Assembly (NCBI GenBank): GCA_005406025.1
Contig: BGZK01000103.1
Location: forward strand, 434,001-498,000
Reading direction: 5' to 3'
Origin: Eumeta japonica
Taxonomy: Eukaryota; Arthropoda; Insecta; Lepidoptera; Psychidae
Length of the DNA stretch: 64,000 nucleotides
Part shown: positions 11,303 to 26,296 of the stretch, piece by piece
Numbering within the stretch: position 1 is the first letter of the stretch
Layout of the letters: each line of letters begins with the position of its first letter
Program-made: the position numbers and the translations under genes
Notes under the pieces: model-generated
Told to the model about the DNA's origin: nothing
What the model saw: the letters and a program-made list of their open reading frames with translations, nothing else
Database searches by the model: none

Positions 11303-12267
11303 CTGTTATTTTTTTTTATATTTTATTACGTATCCATTGTAAAACAGGAAATAAAAAGGGCTTATTATTATACGTGCTTTAAGCGAATGAAACCATAGAC
11401 CTATGCCATAGAGTTTAATTTTAGCATGTTAAAAATTCTTTGGTTTATAGTTGTAGGGATGTCTGATCTTCTGAATCGCAGTAACGCAACGCAGATAGTG
11501 TTTAGTATCATCACCATCACATAGGGTCATCACCATTCTATTGGTTACGATGTATTGATATTGTGGTGGCGAGTAATAAAACCACAGAACACGATTCTGT
11601 ACATTTTTGGGCAGAGAACTATGCATTTTAAAGAAAAAGTTAATGATAAGCATCGATTAAATTTTATTTTACTCATAATTATTTTATTACATTTACCAAA
11701 TGAGTTTATGTACTTGACGTCAATGGTAACTAAAATAACTTATATAGGCTGTATTTACAGTATCCGTGAGACATTTTTGTCGTGTACTTTCCGTTGCTTT
11801 CTCCAATATCTGTGCTTTTTCGAGCAATTTATATTTCTCAAAGTAGATAAACTAACTCGAGAAGTGCATGGCGTTGCCAGTAACGCACTAATTGAAGTGG
11901 CATAGTTTGCGCGTGCGCGCAATTCTCAAAGGGTAATTGCCGGCGCTGTAATTGACCGATTTTATTGGCTTTATTTTTGTTTTTTGTCTATTGACTCGTT
12001 GTACAATATTTACTCTATTTTGCAGTTTCCTTCTCTAAATTCTTGCCACTAGGTGGCGTCATGACTATAGCTTGTACTTTAACCATCTACAATTTTGTAA
12101 ACTCTTATGTAATATGTCTTTAACAGTATTCATTTCACAATTTAAGGTCCTTTAATATGAAATCAATACTACATTCTTTACTATATGTCTATTACAAGCA
12201 AATTTATTTATTTAAGAAGTTCAATTGATAGAAAGAAATCACAAAGAATTAATGACTTTTCAATGCG

Positions 12268-12301
12268 GGGCTGACTGCAACTGGTGAGTCGCAGTCAGCC
12301 C
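12268..12301. repeat. GC-rich 11-bp stem hairpin
   Basis: GGGCTGACTGC and its exact inverse GCAGTCAGCCC flank a 12-base loop. It is unusually GC-rich for its surroundings. Its role is unknown. Confidence 0.7.
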
Positions 12302-13337
12302 GGAATTTATTATTTTTATCAGAGTGAACGAGCAACCTTACTGTCGTAAATAAACATACACGGCACTGAATTTAATTTGAACAGTGGTTGAGCTAGATAA
12401 GGCTAGAAATGCGCACGGAGGGTTACATTTTGGCGTTAATTATGCCGTTGCCAAGCTTCGTACATGCTGAGTGGGAAGGTAAAATTCTCTATTAAAGGGT
12501 TCACTTATTTTGAGCGCTCGATATTAGCATACAGGTGTTTCTGACGGAATATCAGTAACTTTTAACCGATCAAAGAGTTTTTTCATTTATGTTTTTCAGC
12601 TGGGAAAAGGCTAAGTTTGTTGCTCATATTTTTGAGTGCAAAGTTATCAGCGTTCTTTTTGAAAATTATTAAAGATAAGTATAAAAAAATATTTAATTGC
12701 TGTTTTTCAAATATTTTGTCTATGATAAATTTAGAATGATTTTTTTAAGTATTTGAAAATTATATATTTTGATCAGTTTAATGGATTTCCACAAAACATT
12801 TAACGCAGATTTTAAAGCGTCCAATAGAGTTTATTTTAAATAAATAATTTTAAAAATATATATATATTTATTAGAAGAAACCGTTGTTTTATTTTTAAAC
12901 AAATGAACCGATTTTGAACAAGTTCATTCAACGTAGTCTTATTACGTGTAGCGTTAATTAGTTTTTAGAGTTATACGGTTTAAAAATTAAAAAAAAAATG
13001 CTCTTTAAGAAAATCTTTTAGCTATATCTTAAAATATACTTAATCTATTGATGTCGAATTTTTAGATATTGTAAAATCAATGAAATCCTTTAAAATGCTA
13101 CAAGCCTGATTGCAATAAATTATTCGTTAATAAGATGTTTAGTTTTACGCACACTCACGCACACGCGTACGCACACACGTACGCACGATCGTAAAAAACA
13201 CACTTAAGCACACGCCCTCGCTCGTACTCAATGCATATATATGTATGGACATCCTTCTGATAATAGATACGAAACGTATGAAATATAACGAATTAGGTTG
13301 ACATTTCAATTGTTAGGTCAGTTTTACGACTGTAGTC

Positions 13338-13415
13338 TGGATCGAATCCGGTAGTTTCTTGTTCAAAACCTTAGCTTTAGCCTCTTAACTACTGAGCTAC
13401 CACCTCTCTAGACGT
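13338..13415 (-). repeat. tRNA-derived SINE or tRNA pseudogene
   Basis: On the minus strand, GGTAGCTCAGTAGTTAAGAG matches an A box and GGATTCGATCC matches a B box at roughly tRNA spacing. The T stem and acceptor stem do not pair well, so this is not a working tRNA. It is most simply a tRNA-headed SINE or an old pseudogene. Confidence 0.55.
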
Positions 13416-15605
13416 TAAAGTGTTAGCGTTTGTAGAAATTAAAAATATTCCAAATGTGTGCAAGAAACACAATGGTCATATATATCTACAATTTACAATT
13501 CGCTTTATTGATTGGACGTGATGTTCGAATCTGTATTAAGCGTAGCTGTTTTTTATTCTAAAAAGTGATTGTAAATGTCAAAAATACTAGTATTTCAAGA
13601 ATTCATTCTGTAATAATCAAAATAATAAATTTTTGCAATAAGACAATGAAAAAAGGCTATAAAATTAATGACTGAACAGTAAAACTAACGATATTTGTTT
13701 CGTGATTGCATTTTCTTGACACTACCACTTTTATTTTACAGGTTATTTCAAATGACAAACTTTGTAGTTTCAGCGTTATTATAATGCTAGATTTCATTTG
13801 TGTTCAGTATAACAGCAGAGCTGAAACATAAGTGTTCTTTATATTTTAAAGAAATAAAACAAGCTTAACATTTTTATAGATGACAAATGTGCTACTTCGT
13901 TGCACGAACTTGGTAATTTCTTTTGTAGAGACATAAATATCTGTTGAAATACAAAATTGGAGACATTTTATACACAACCAGCAAAAAAATTCAAAAACGC
14001 AGCGATGCCCAAGAAAGATTCAAGATCAGCATTGTGACAGAATGTACAATTAAAAATAGGATTGCAAGCGAAATAGACAACGGTGTAAGGATTAAAAACA
14101 ATCATTATTAAATTTTAACTTATGCACAGCGTACCAGATGAATAAAAAGGCTAATACAAGATAAAGTTTGTTTATAGGATTTGAAGATTATTAATATCGA
14201 TAATAAACAAACATCATTAGAACTTTGTCTAATAACCTAAAAGCAAATTATGAATTTGTAAAGAAGTCTTGGAATTCATAAATTTTTTTTATAAAGGACT
14301 GTCTACACAATTGTGATATTAAAAAGTAATCATTATTATTGGCAAATTAGTGCTGACACATAAAGTTATTCTTGTTTTAAAGACATTTTTATAGTGTCGA
14401 TTCTTATGTATTCGATAACATTTTGTATGAGTCCTGAACAAAAGTTGCACTCTGACACGAAACATAACATATTGATATTTTTTGGGACCTGGTAGTTTAC
14501 TATTTATATTAAATATGATGGAAAACACGAGAAATTAATAAAAATTACAACTACCACAGTACAGAAAATACTCTTGATTATTATAATTTCACTTACGACT
14601 GAGTTAAATATAAGAACAACATAAACTGTGAGTACTACAATATAAACTTGTTATCTAACTGTATACTAAACAAGTCCAAGAAGTACACATAACATTTCAA
14701 GTATGTATGTTGATTTTCGAGGAAACAATAAACTATATTTGTTTTTTTTTGTCAAATGCGCTTTTGCAGTTACTAATAAGAAACACCTGTATGGATGACA
14801 ATTTCGAAAAGCTTATGTGTTGTCTGTGTAGCATCTACTTAAAAATAATTATATTTTTTATATTGAACACTAGAAAAGAATTCGCAACTAAAATTCACGA
14901 ATGTAAAATATTGCAATAATCGTAAAAAGTACAATTAGCTTTAAAGTAATACAGAAGTTTCAAGTAATAGAAGAGATAGTTGGTAATTATTATTTGTACG
15001 ATACGTTTTATATTTTCATAACTTGCGTATATTACAATCCAAATATTTTTTAAGTCCTTTTTTTTTGAATTAGGTTACCTTCAATTCAAAACGTTTATTA
15101 ATCATGAAAAAGATATTTTATGATGTTAAAAATATATTTAAATTAACAAAAATGATAAAAATTTTAACTATTAATTATTTTCTAACTATTAATTTATTTC
15201 AGTTTTGGAGCTATAAAAATTGATGTGAAAACCAATGTATGAAGTACACACAGATAGGCAGATCAGAGTCTCAGAACTCTGAAATTTCAGGTATTGTAAA
15301 ACATTTCAGCGTTTTCCACGCACATTACCACATGCAACAAATATTACTTAGAGTAAAGTTTGATCACACACATTACAAAAAATAAAATCGTTTTATTGTT
15401 GTTGATGTGACGTATGATTAATATTATATTATCTTTTTAATTGTCCAAGTTTTCGTACATTGCTAACTATTCTTTACATATTTAAAATATCACAACTTGG
15501 AAAAACAGTACACTGTAATAGAATGGACCGTGCGTGCTAGCTTTATCTTTTAGTAGACTGGCAATAAAAGAATTTCATGTTCGAGCGCATTTTGTTCAGC
15601 GACCG

Positions 15606-15613
15606 GCCGCCAT
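15606..15613 (+). promoter_or_regulatory. GCCGCCAT motif upstream of SRPK
   Basis: The motif lies 77 bases before the SRPK start codon, in a local GC-rich patch within AT-rich DNA. It matches the YY1/Pho core often found near start sites of insect housekeeping genes. That it marks the SRPK promoter or 5' UTR is an inference. Confidence 0.35.
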
Positions 15614-15689
15614 ACTCAAACAAAAAGATTGAGATGAAAAGATAATTTTTTGTTCTTTCAAAGTTCTTGGAAGTGCGTTAATTTACTAA

Positions 15690-17501
<1,812 letters not shown>

Positions 17502-18670
17502 TTTATAATGCTCTCTCTCTGTGAATAATTATGTGAATCAAATCAGTAGTGATGGGTATTGCAGTGTTATTATTTTGATAACAAAGTTTATTTATAAATC
17601 TATGTTTGTGAATGAACTTGATTCTAGTGTTTCATTCCCAAACTTGAAATAAATTATTCCGCTTGTACATTGTGATGACTGTGGTGGTCTCCTGCACTTA
17701 TGTATCTTGTATATAGGGTTGTCAGGAGAGGAGTATCCAGTTAAACTTGTGATGCTCAATAACTATGTGCTGAGGCATTAGCAGATTAGACACTTTTAAA
17801 ATTCCCTGATTTGTACAGATAGCTTTAGAACAAATTGTGATGTATGACGTGTAGACAATATAGGGTTTGTCGCATTAATCTATTAGAATTTTATTAGTTG
17901 ACATAGAACTGCACTTAACACCACCTAGAGATTTAAAAAAAATGTATTTTGAATCATACATGCGTATTGTGGACATACAGGTAGTCTGTTGGCATGTAGT
18001 TTAAGTTGTGTTTACATCACTATCCAAATAAAAATCTCATTATATAAACTTAGGAGTAAGACAATATTTATAAAACCACACCTCCGAGACTGCCTTTTAT
18101 AATATTACAATGCATCATAAAAGTTTTAATAATGGCTGGAGTCGGTATATCGGAGGCGGTGGAATCGTCCTCTTACCCAGCCATAGTTATAATAACATAA
18201 ATCCCAGTTTACATGACCATGATTTGTATTAATTATACTTGCAAATTTACATGAATAAAATGTGAAAATGAGCTTGTTATTGTAGTTTGCATTTAATCCT
18301 ACTATATTATTTTAAATATTTAACTTTAAAGTCATTGTTAAGTTTTTCATGAAACATCAATGATTGCAAATTGATATAATTGATTAAAGAGTAAGAAATC
18401 TTATTATCCACATTATTTGTGAAGTATTATTGAAATGTCAAGAAAGTAATTATTCATTTTTCAGATATGTATTCTGATAATAACAAGAATGTGATGCAGA
18501 TGAAATTAGGCAGCTAATTTGTATTACTAAGAAGTACTATATCCAGTACTATACCCACCAAGAGTACATTACCTGATGGACAGATGTATTGTGCCCTTTT
18601 TGTTATATGAGATGTAGTGGTCACAGTACTGTGATCTTATTCAGAATTTTTTATTGTTAGACTAAATAAA
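17502..18670 (+). other. Probable SRPK 3' UTR
   Basis: The stretch after the stop codon is non-coding and has several AATAAA signals, at 17648, 18027, 18254 and 18665. Any of these could end the transcript. Which are used cannot be told from the sequence. Confidence 0.45.
17648..17653 (+). terminator. First candidate polyadenylation signal of SRPK
   Basis: AATAAA lies about 150 bases after the SRPK stop codon. It is followed by a GT-rich stretch (ttgtacattgtgatgactgtggtgg is its gist), as expected for a downstream element. Confidence 0.5.
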
Positions 18671-21517
18671 CAAGTTGTAACCTATATTGGGTAAGTATTG
18701 TATGTGAAAACATCTGGTTTTCTCTTTGTTCAAAAATGTAGATTACTCTGGATCATAGAATATTGTGGAACTAAGAATTGAGTTGTACATGACAATTTTA
18801 CATAAATACTTGATGGATGTAAAATTGCATCCATAGGCATCTTCATAAAATGTAGATTATGGATTCTCAAATTTTCTTAATAATTTTTAAACAGCTACCA
18901 TGACAGTACCTTACAAGTATTGTTTATTAATGTTTATAACAACATCAAATCCACTGTAAAAATTGATCTGTCATCCTACCAAGAATGAGTAATGGACTAA
19001 TAGTGAGTATATATACCTCAATTCACTGTCAAATAATTTTGTCCTTTGATATTATTTTTCATAATTATTATTTTTGTTTATCTCATTGAAAATTAAATAA
19101 ACTTATTTGGAAAAATTTCTGTACTGTTTTGTAGAACATTTTTAGATTTTCCTTTTATGTGTTCTTACATGAATATTTGAGAATTTTATTAGAATAGACA
19201 TTCTAAGAAAATTCTGTCAAATACTAAGTAGGGGGGCGGGTCAGATACAGTCCAATCAGGACACGCTCCAATTCAATACTAGTGGCTGATTTAGACTCAG
19301 TCCAGGGGGGATCATGATTCCAATGCTTCCCCCCATCTGCAACTGCTTGTAAATCCTTTCAGGCACATTTTGTAGACTGATTAACAATTAAGTAGACAAT
19401 TCAATTGTTAAATTGCAGCAAATTTGGTTTAATTTTTCTCCAAAAAATATATTTTACAATAGTCTACCAGCTCAGGGTTAATTTTATAATCAGAGAAAAG
19501 AAAAAAAAATGTTATAAAAATTGAATGAAACAAACTTTTCCATGCAGTTGCCTACAGTTTCCAGAAACTATTATGAAATTACTGCAAAATGTATGTGAAA
19601 TTGGAAAATGGAATGTCTATATGAACAATCAGTATTATATGCAAATTCCCTTAACATTTTAACCTTATGGGATTTTCTATAACTATGTAGAGGTACTTTG
19701 AGATGTTTGTTCGCAAGCATTAGCTAATTATAAAAACATGGCCCAACTTTAAATTTTGATGAACTCAGTCGATTTGTTCATTTATTTGAAAACAATGGTA
19801 AAATAAGCCCTCCATTTATGTTTTATTCAATGAAAAATAGTCTTCCTTTTCCTCTAATTTCATTTTCATTAATTTTATTATACTTATAAAAAATCAGACA
19901 AGTGCGAATAAGATTTGCAGCTTGAAGTTCCAACAGACTTTATTATGTATATACCTAGATTGTAGATATTTCATTCATCGAAAATCTTGGTGATTTTTAA
20001 TTGATGACACACTGTTTTCAATACCAATATTTGTGAGATAATGGTATGAGAATTCTGAAATTTGTAGCTTTTCTGTTTTGAAAACATTTTTAAAAAGTTT
20101 GTCGAAAAACTTTTTAATTATTTAAATACATTAAAAATCTCAAATGTTTGTAGCAAGAAACTAGAAAGATAGTTAATGGAAAACAAAAATAAATAGTAAG
20201 ATTGAGCAAAAAACACCAATAAAAACAAATTTCTTGTATGGGGATTTTTTAATTTCTAGATTTACTTTGTTCTTATTATTTTTTTTTATAGCGACTATAT
20301 TAATTGTAAATGTTCCAAGCATCTATCTATAGCCATTATCAATATTAGCAAAAAACTCCAAAAAAAACATCCCTTCTGTCTCTTTCTTATTATTTGTTAT
20401 TATAGCGATAACAAAACACATTGAAAATTTCAATTGTTTACAATGGATTATCTTATGAACCATACTATTATGGTTCATAATAGATACAACCCTATAAAAA
20501 ATTAATGTTTCTAGGTAAAAGGAAAGTATCCAATAGGTTTTGATTTACTTGCTGTTGTTAAAATAAACGAAAAATATGGCTGTATTGTTATGGTGTTGTG
20601 TAACATTGACTTTATGAAACCTAAAAGCGTTTTAAAATATTTCAGAAAAAAGAGCTGCTAGAGCATATGTCTTACATTTGTTTAAATAAATATAAATAAA
20701 ATTTAGAATGGTTATAGACCAAGGTGCATGTCTTTTTTTAGAATAGTGCATAAATATATATGCATATTTTTTAAAAGGGTGGAGGGTACATTGATAATAA
20801 AAAGTACCTATCTACTAAAAAAAAAATTAGGTTTGAATATTAAAATTTATTGCTTCAACTTCCAATATATTTTTTTATGGGAGTGTTTTATTTATTGTTA
20901 TGGGCTTATTTATATATACCAAAGCTCCCGAACGATCCTATTTTTGCTTACGCTAGTATGTAGTCAAATAAAAATAAATATCGAAGAGATTTTTAATGCA
21001 GGAAACAGTTTTTATTATATTATTCATTGAATGCAGTAAAACTACAGCTATTATTACAATATGAAATAAAAAGAATGTTTATAACTATCACAGGAAGGTT
21101 TAATAGGTTGTTACAGAGACAACATTCTCTACAATAAATAGTGCTGCAAAATTTAGCTAGTTCTTGACTCCTTCTTTAATCACATTCATCCTTTATGAAT
21201 TAATTTCGCAAGTCATATTGTTCTATAAATATGTCTATTATTCTATAAATATTTGTCATCAACATGTGTATTTTAAAATCTAGTAAAATGATTTCAATGA
21301 AAAAGACGGATTTTGATTTTTGAGCAAATATGTAATCAAATAATTAGTACAATCGTCGTCACGTAGTTGTGATAGCAACATATATGTTTGTTAGTGTCTT
21401 TTACATAAAGGGCGGGGGGTTCTCTGCCCATTTCTCTATTTTAATAACATTGCTTGCCGCAGATACTGAAGTAGACATTTTTCAAATTAGAGGTACCAGT
21501 CTGCATCAGCACTGTTT

Positions 21518-21557
21518 ATGAACGAGTGGTTGCGACGATTTCGCCTTCCAAACGAGG
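21518..21557 (+). other. Candidate small first coding exon
   Basis: An ATG at 21518 opens MNEWLRRFRLPNE and is followed after 40 bases by a consensus donor, GAGG|GTGAGT (intron from 21558). It lies in a CpG-richer patch. It could be the first exon of a gene with its next exon far away, possibly a leader of the DIPK1-like gene. A chance match is also quite possible. Confidence 0.25.
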
Positions 21558-22367
21558 GTGAGTACAAACGCTCTTAACAAAATTTCAACGAAAAGGTTGC
21601 GCCACGCTGTGTCTCGAGTTGGGCAAATTTGCAGTTTTTTCTCTGGCGCAACGGTTTCGTCGTATGTGGATGCAGATTCATTACAAATGTGACTACTTGT
21701 TACATAGCAAAAAGCGGCACCTTTGAATTCACCGCCGTGAGTTCTTGGTTTGATGACTGATCTCCGCTATGCTACAACTACATATCGCGTTTGAGTGATT
21801 TATGTAAGGACAAGTACAGTACAACGCACGAACCTTTGCCGCTGTGAAGTTCGTCAGGAAAGCGTCGCATTGAAGTAAAATAGAAACGTGGCGGAGTAGA
21901 AGGAAGGGTCGAGGAGCGTAATATCTGTGCAGTATATCATTCGCAGCCAATTCAGAGCGGCATAGTTTTATGCGTTGTACTTGTACCTGGGCGACCGAGG
22001 TTTGCTCGGTGTCTTTAGTTTACCGTGGGAATAACATAAGTTTCCACGGGGAAAGTTGCTTATGTTCAGTTCCAACAACGAATATGGAAATTCAAAATAC
22101 AACACTACACAAGAGAAAAATTTACCTAGATAAATATTTTATTTATGTAATGCCATCTGCAGTTTATACCTATCACGTAGTGCCATTTGTTGCTGAGAAT
22201 CAATAATATTAGCAACAATGTAATTACTTCAAAATTCTATGAAATGACTCTAATTAAAGAAGTTTCAATTTTTTTTTTTATCTCGCTTGTCTAAGGGAGG
22301 CACCTACAATTATTAAAAAAAAATGAAAAGCAAAACTTTATCGAAATCAAATTGCAATTAAAATCGT

Positions 22368-22429
22368 TAGGGCTATTTCTAAGTTACCAATGTATAAATT
22401 TATACATTGGTATCTTAGAAATAGCCCTA
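22368..22429. repeat. 62-bp near-perfect palindrome
   Basis: Two 31-base arms meet without a spacer and differ at one position. The ends read TAGGGCTATTTCTAAG and its inverse CTTAGAAATAGCCCTA. The structure resembles the fused ends of a very small MITE. Confidence 0.85.
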
Positions 22430-22898
22430 TATATATATGTATTTATAAAACAATTGTTCACATAGAGTGTTATGATACCTCCGTGTATGCCATAACTTAT
22501 TATCGTAGTGTGTATTGAATACATACAAGAACGCTTGTTGCGTTGAACGCAATAATGTTGATACGTTCTAAATTTTTACCCTACTAATGGGAAATTTTAG
22601 TTTGTGTTAGTGTAGTAGTTATATTACTGTCATGAAAATTTGACTTAAAAAACACGTACATGAATAATAGTGAAGGAATGGGTATTTATGAACACATTTG
22701 TAGGTATATTGTTTTTTTATTTAGACGGTAATATATAATGATATCTTATGTTTTGTTATTTTAGGTCGTAAATAAAGAAATCTGTAGTATTTACGGAATG
22801 TTGAATGATCCGAATTTTTTTGTGTTACTATTTTTACACTGTTTTTCTAACCAAATCGGAATTTCATTTTGGATTACTTATGAGGAAAGTTTAATAAA

Positions 22899-22965
22899 AC
22901 CAGGCAGCGATTAGAGGTCAAACATAGCTTTAGCAACTATTTTTAATAGCTAATCGCTACCTGGT
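22899..22965. repeat. Hairpin with 16-bp stem and 35-base loop
   Basis: ACCAGGCAGCGATTAG pairs with CTAATCGCTACCTGGT at 15 of 16 positions. The size resembles a microRNA precursor, but inner pairing is weak. Confidence 0.6.
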
Positions 22966-24134
22966 AAGTACTCTGGACTGGAGGTATTCGATTGAACGTA
23001 TTCAAATCAGACTTTTAGGAGTCTGATTTTAGTATGTCAGTTTCGGCGTAGTATTTGTTGTCATATTTTACTCGTGCCATCCAATTTTATCCAAAGTATC
23101 CAATTATAACTTGGAGGAAACCAATCATTCTTTTATGGATACCATTATAGAATTGAAAAATAGAGCATTGAAAAAAAAGTCATAGCATTGCTAAGCAACA
23201 ATTGAGGTCCCCCCAAAGTAAGTCAGCTTACAAGTAGCACATGAGCTACAAACACATATTCACAAATAATCAAGTCTACTCACTGTTGGAATGGTGTTTT
23301 TGTCAGTCTTGTATTGTTGACAATGTACATGGCATATTACAGAATATTTGGAAAAACCAAAAATACACTCCTCTTAAGGCTTATTTACTTTTTAATAAAA
23401 ATATTTTTATTATCAATAAAGTAATGTGAATAACTTTAAGAAATTTATTATCCTTTAAGCCTATCAAAACTAATATTAAAATATATATGTATATATATAT
23501 ATAAATAATAAGCACTAATAGTCGCAATACGTGAAAATTTGCGGCTGTTGGTGTGATTACATATAAGAGTTATAAGTACAGTCATTCCGTCGTATATGGA
23601 TTTTTTAAAAGTATTTTTTCTTATATTAAACTGTATGAATGTTTTTTCGAAATATCATTCGAGATAGTGGTACTATTTTTCTTGATGTATATAGATGAGT
23701 ATACACATATTATCACATAAATGAAATATAAATATATTTACAAGCAAATTAAACCCAGAAAATTGCTTGACCTTGACAAGTGGAAAGTAAAGCACAACTC
23801 AAACGCTTTGCTTTACAGGGCTTGCAAGACAGTAATAATTGGTTGAAATTTTATTGGATGACCGGCCTCCCTCTATTGAAACACATATAGTTTGCTAAAA
23901 ATTCTGCGTTTTTATCGAATGAATTACATATGTTATATATATATACATATATAATGAAAATAGGTTGTCTTTGTTCGCCAATCACGTAAAAACTACTGAA
24001 CGTATACACATGGGACTGGGACCATTGGATGTGGGATGATTTGTAGATGGTTCTAGGCTACTCATTTTTCGAATTCCATAAATCCTTCGCCATTTTATTT
24101 ATAATAAAATTACCCAGCGATGGTGGTGGGACAG

Positions 24135-24136
<2 letters not shown>

Positions 24137-24205
<69 letters not shown>
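24137..24205. repeat. TA microsatellite
   Basis: This is an uninterrupted run of about 34 TA units. Confidence 0.95.
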
Positions 24206-24208
<3 letters not shown>

Positions 24209-25170
24209 TTTAGTTATGTGACGATCTAATGCTATTTAAGACTAAAAATTAAGTAATTTGTATTTTAAACCTAGCAACATAGTACGTACGTACATACTCA
24301 AGTTTATGTAAAAAAAAAAACTAAAAGTAATTAAACTTTGTAACAAAAGATGATAAAGTGTGGTTAATTTTTAATGATACTATTTTTTTGTTATTTCATG
24401 ATACTATTCAACAATAATATTAAATACAATAAATAGATTAATGAATTTACTGTATATAGGCTACTGTCCAGTTTAACTAGGGAGGCAAAATAGTTATTGC
24501 GTAATATGTTGTCTACAAATTGAAATTTGAAATTAGGAATTTTCCTCATAACTTGCTCATCTCTCAGATGATCAGATTATGTATATATCTATTGCCAATA
24601 TATCTTGAATTTTTAAGAACGTTGGTGAACTACATTGTCCTTTTGACAGTATTATGCAACCATAGACTATAATGTATAGTGTATGACGGTGACAACTTTA
24701 GTATTTTATTCAATTATATTATTGTTCTGTGATAATAATGCTCTGTGAGTTGTTCTACCGATTTTTTTTGTTTAAAAATTAGGAATTAAAATGATATGAA
24801 TTACAACCGTTAGAGGCGACGATGCCCGAAAATAAAAAACTGTTTATTTTTTCTTTTATTTAGGTAACTATATCTAGGTACTAATTAATAAACTTAAGCA
24901 CAAACTATGTTAAATAAAAGAAATTAAGTATAAACAATAGTAAAAATATGAATATTATAAATCGCAAATAATTATAATAAAAGCAGAATATAGCTTACAA
25001 GTAAATTAGTCATCAAAAGTAGTCCCTAAGCTTTTGGGTCACTATTTTTTAGAATGTTAGACCTATTTAGTTGTTTGATCTCTAAATAATGAACTCTGCC
25101 TAAAACATTCTTTATGAGTAAGATAAATCTTTCGAATTAAATTAAAATTTCTTTATTATTTTTTTTACAG

Positions 25171-25362
25171 TTCATCATGAAGTTTTCTGTTTTGAACCAC
25201 GTGAACTGCTCCATATGGGTTATTGGAAGAATTTATGTTTATTTTAGAAGACATACATTTGCTATTCTCTTCATTGGTTTTCTTCTGCTCGCTGTACGAA
25301 TATTACTAAAATGGGGAATATTGTGTACTAATATGGAACTTTGGGGACACATTCAAGATGTT
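25171..25362 (+). CDS. DIPK1/FAM69-like divergent kinase, exon with N-terminal anchor
   Basis: A polypyrimidine tract ending in TTTTTTTACAG (25170) makes a good acceptor, and the exon starts TTCATC before ATG 25177. It ends at GATGTT|GTAAGC, with the donor at 25363. The 62 encoded residues contain a membrane segment at about 27-49 (HTFAILFIGFLLLAVRILLKWG), matching the signal anchor of DIPK1 proteins of the endoplasmic reticulum or Golgi. Joining to the acceptor at 26296 keeps phase 0 and yields DV followed by CSAYASG, where the family has its first conserved cysteine block. An upstream non-coding exon is implied by the acceptor. Reading straight through the donor meets a stop at 25417. Confidence 0.75.
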
Positions 25363-26296
25363 GTAAGCACTTATTCAAGTAGTTTAAATAATTCTTTTAA
25401 TGATATTGTGGTAATTTAAACTAATTAGCTGCTTTACATTCACTATCATTGTTTCTGATTGATAACTATTGTAAATAAAAAATAAAGTTAACAAGTTTAT
25501 GTATAAAAACAATAGTGATAAATATTTATAATATATTTCTAATGGAATTTTGAATATTTAGTTCTTAATTTTGGTGAGCATACACTTAAATCCTATAAAT
25601 ATTTAATAAGTCCATTTCAATATTTTTTTGCAACTTAGATATTTAAACATGTTCCCTTTCTAAAGATTATGAAGATAATTCACTAATTTTTTACAGTGAA
25701 AAAGCTAACGATAGTAAAGTTAATATTCAAAAATTGTTATTTTCTTTTTGATATTATTATGAGTATTTCATAAAGAAGTATTAGTGGTTAAATATTTTAA
25801 TTTCATGTTTTGGGAATAAAAGCTGGCTTTTAAATAAAGAAAAATATGACATCCTTAAAGAATTAAGTTTCCGAAATACGAAAACTGAATTTGAAGTATA
25901 AAATGCATAAAAAAATTTTGGTCATTATATGATTATAATTTTTTTGACATAAAGAATTATATCTGTCGAAAATCATTTTAATCCTTAAAAAGATAATTCA
26001 GCTAAGTAGTAAAAGATAATTACTAATGTATACGATTTAGGGTTTTTTTAGTGTTCACTTGCAAAAGTTAGGTATTTAAATTTCAATACTTTTATGTAAA
26101 AAATTAATTCACAGCATGATTGAATTGAGATTATAAATAATTAAAAATAAAAATAGTTACAATTCACTTTTGTATCCTGTTGAGCTATTGTACATAGATT
26201 GTTTTTTGTATTGCAGTAAACTTTAAGAAATAAAGATAAAATGTATACATACAACACTGCTCTTTTATAACGTTTTTGATTTTATTTTGTTTTCAG

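Larger units (their letters stand above)
11380..15285. other. Intergenic DNA upstream of SRPK
   Basis: No gene is recognised. The stretch holds a short GC-stem hairpin (12268-12301), a CA/CG-rich simple stretch (13145-13215) and a tRNA-like sequence on the minus strand (about 13338-13415). The rest is AT-rich. Confidence 0.55.
18671..25170. other. Long gene-poor interval between SRPK and the DIPK1-like gene
   Basis: No coding gene is recognised. The interval contains GC-richer transposon-like patches near 19230-19330, a CpG-richer stretch at 21400-22060 with a candidate small exon ending in a good donor at 21557, several palindromes (20452-20479, 22368-22429, 22899-22965, 23004-23029), a TA microsatellite (24137-24205) and a worn insect repeat at 23963-24070. 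The remainder is AT-rich. Confidence 0.5.

Noticed and set aside
17502..18200. Imperfect inverted repeat CCTCCGA / TCGGAGG in the SRPK 3' UTR (18081-18171)
   Set aside because: Pairing covers only about 12 bases with a long loop. It is too weak to call a structured element.
24047..24229. Frame containing a long Tyr-Ile alternation
   Set aside because: It is the TA microsatellite read as codons.
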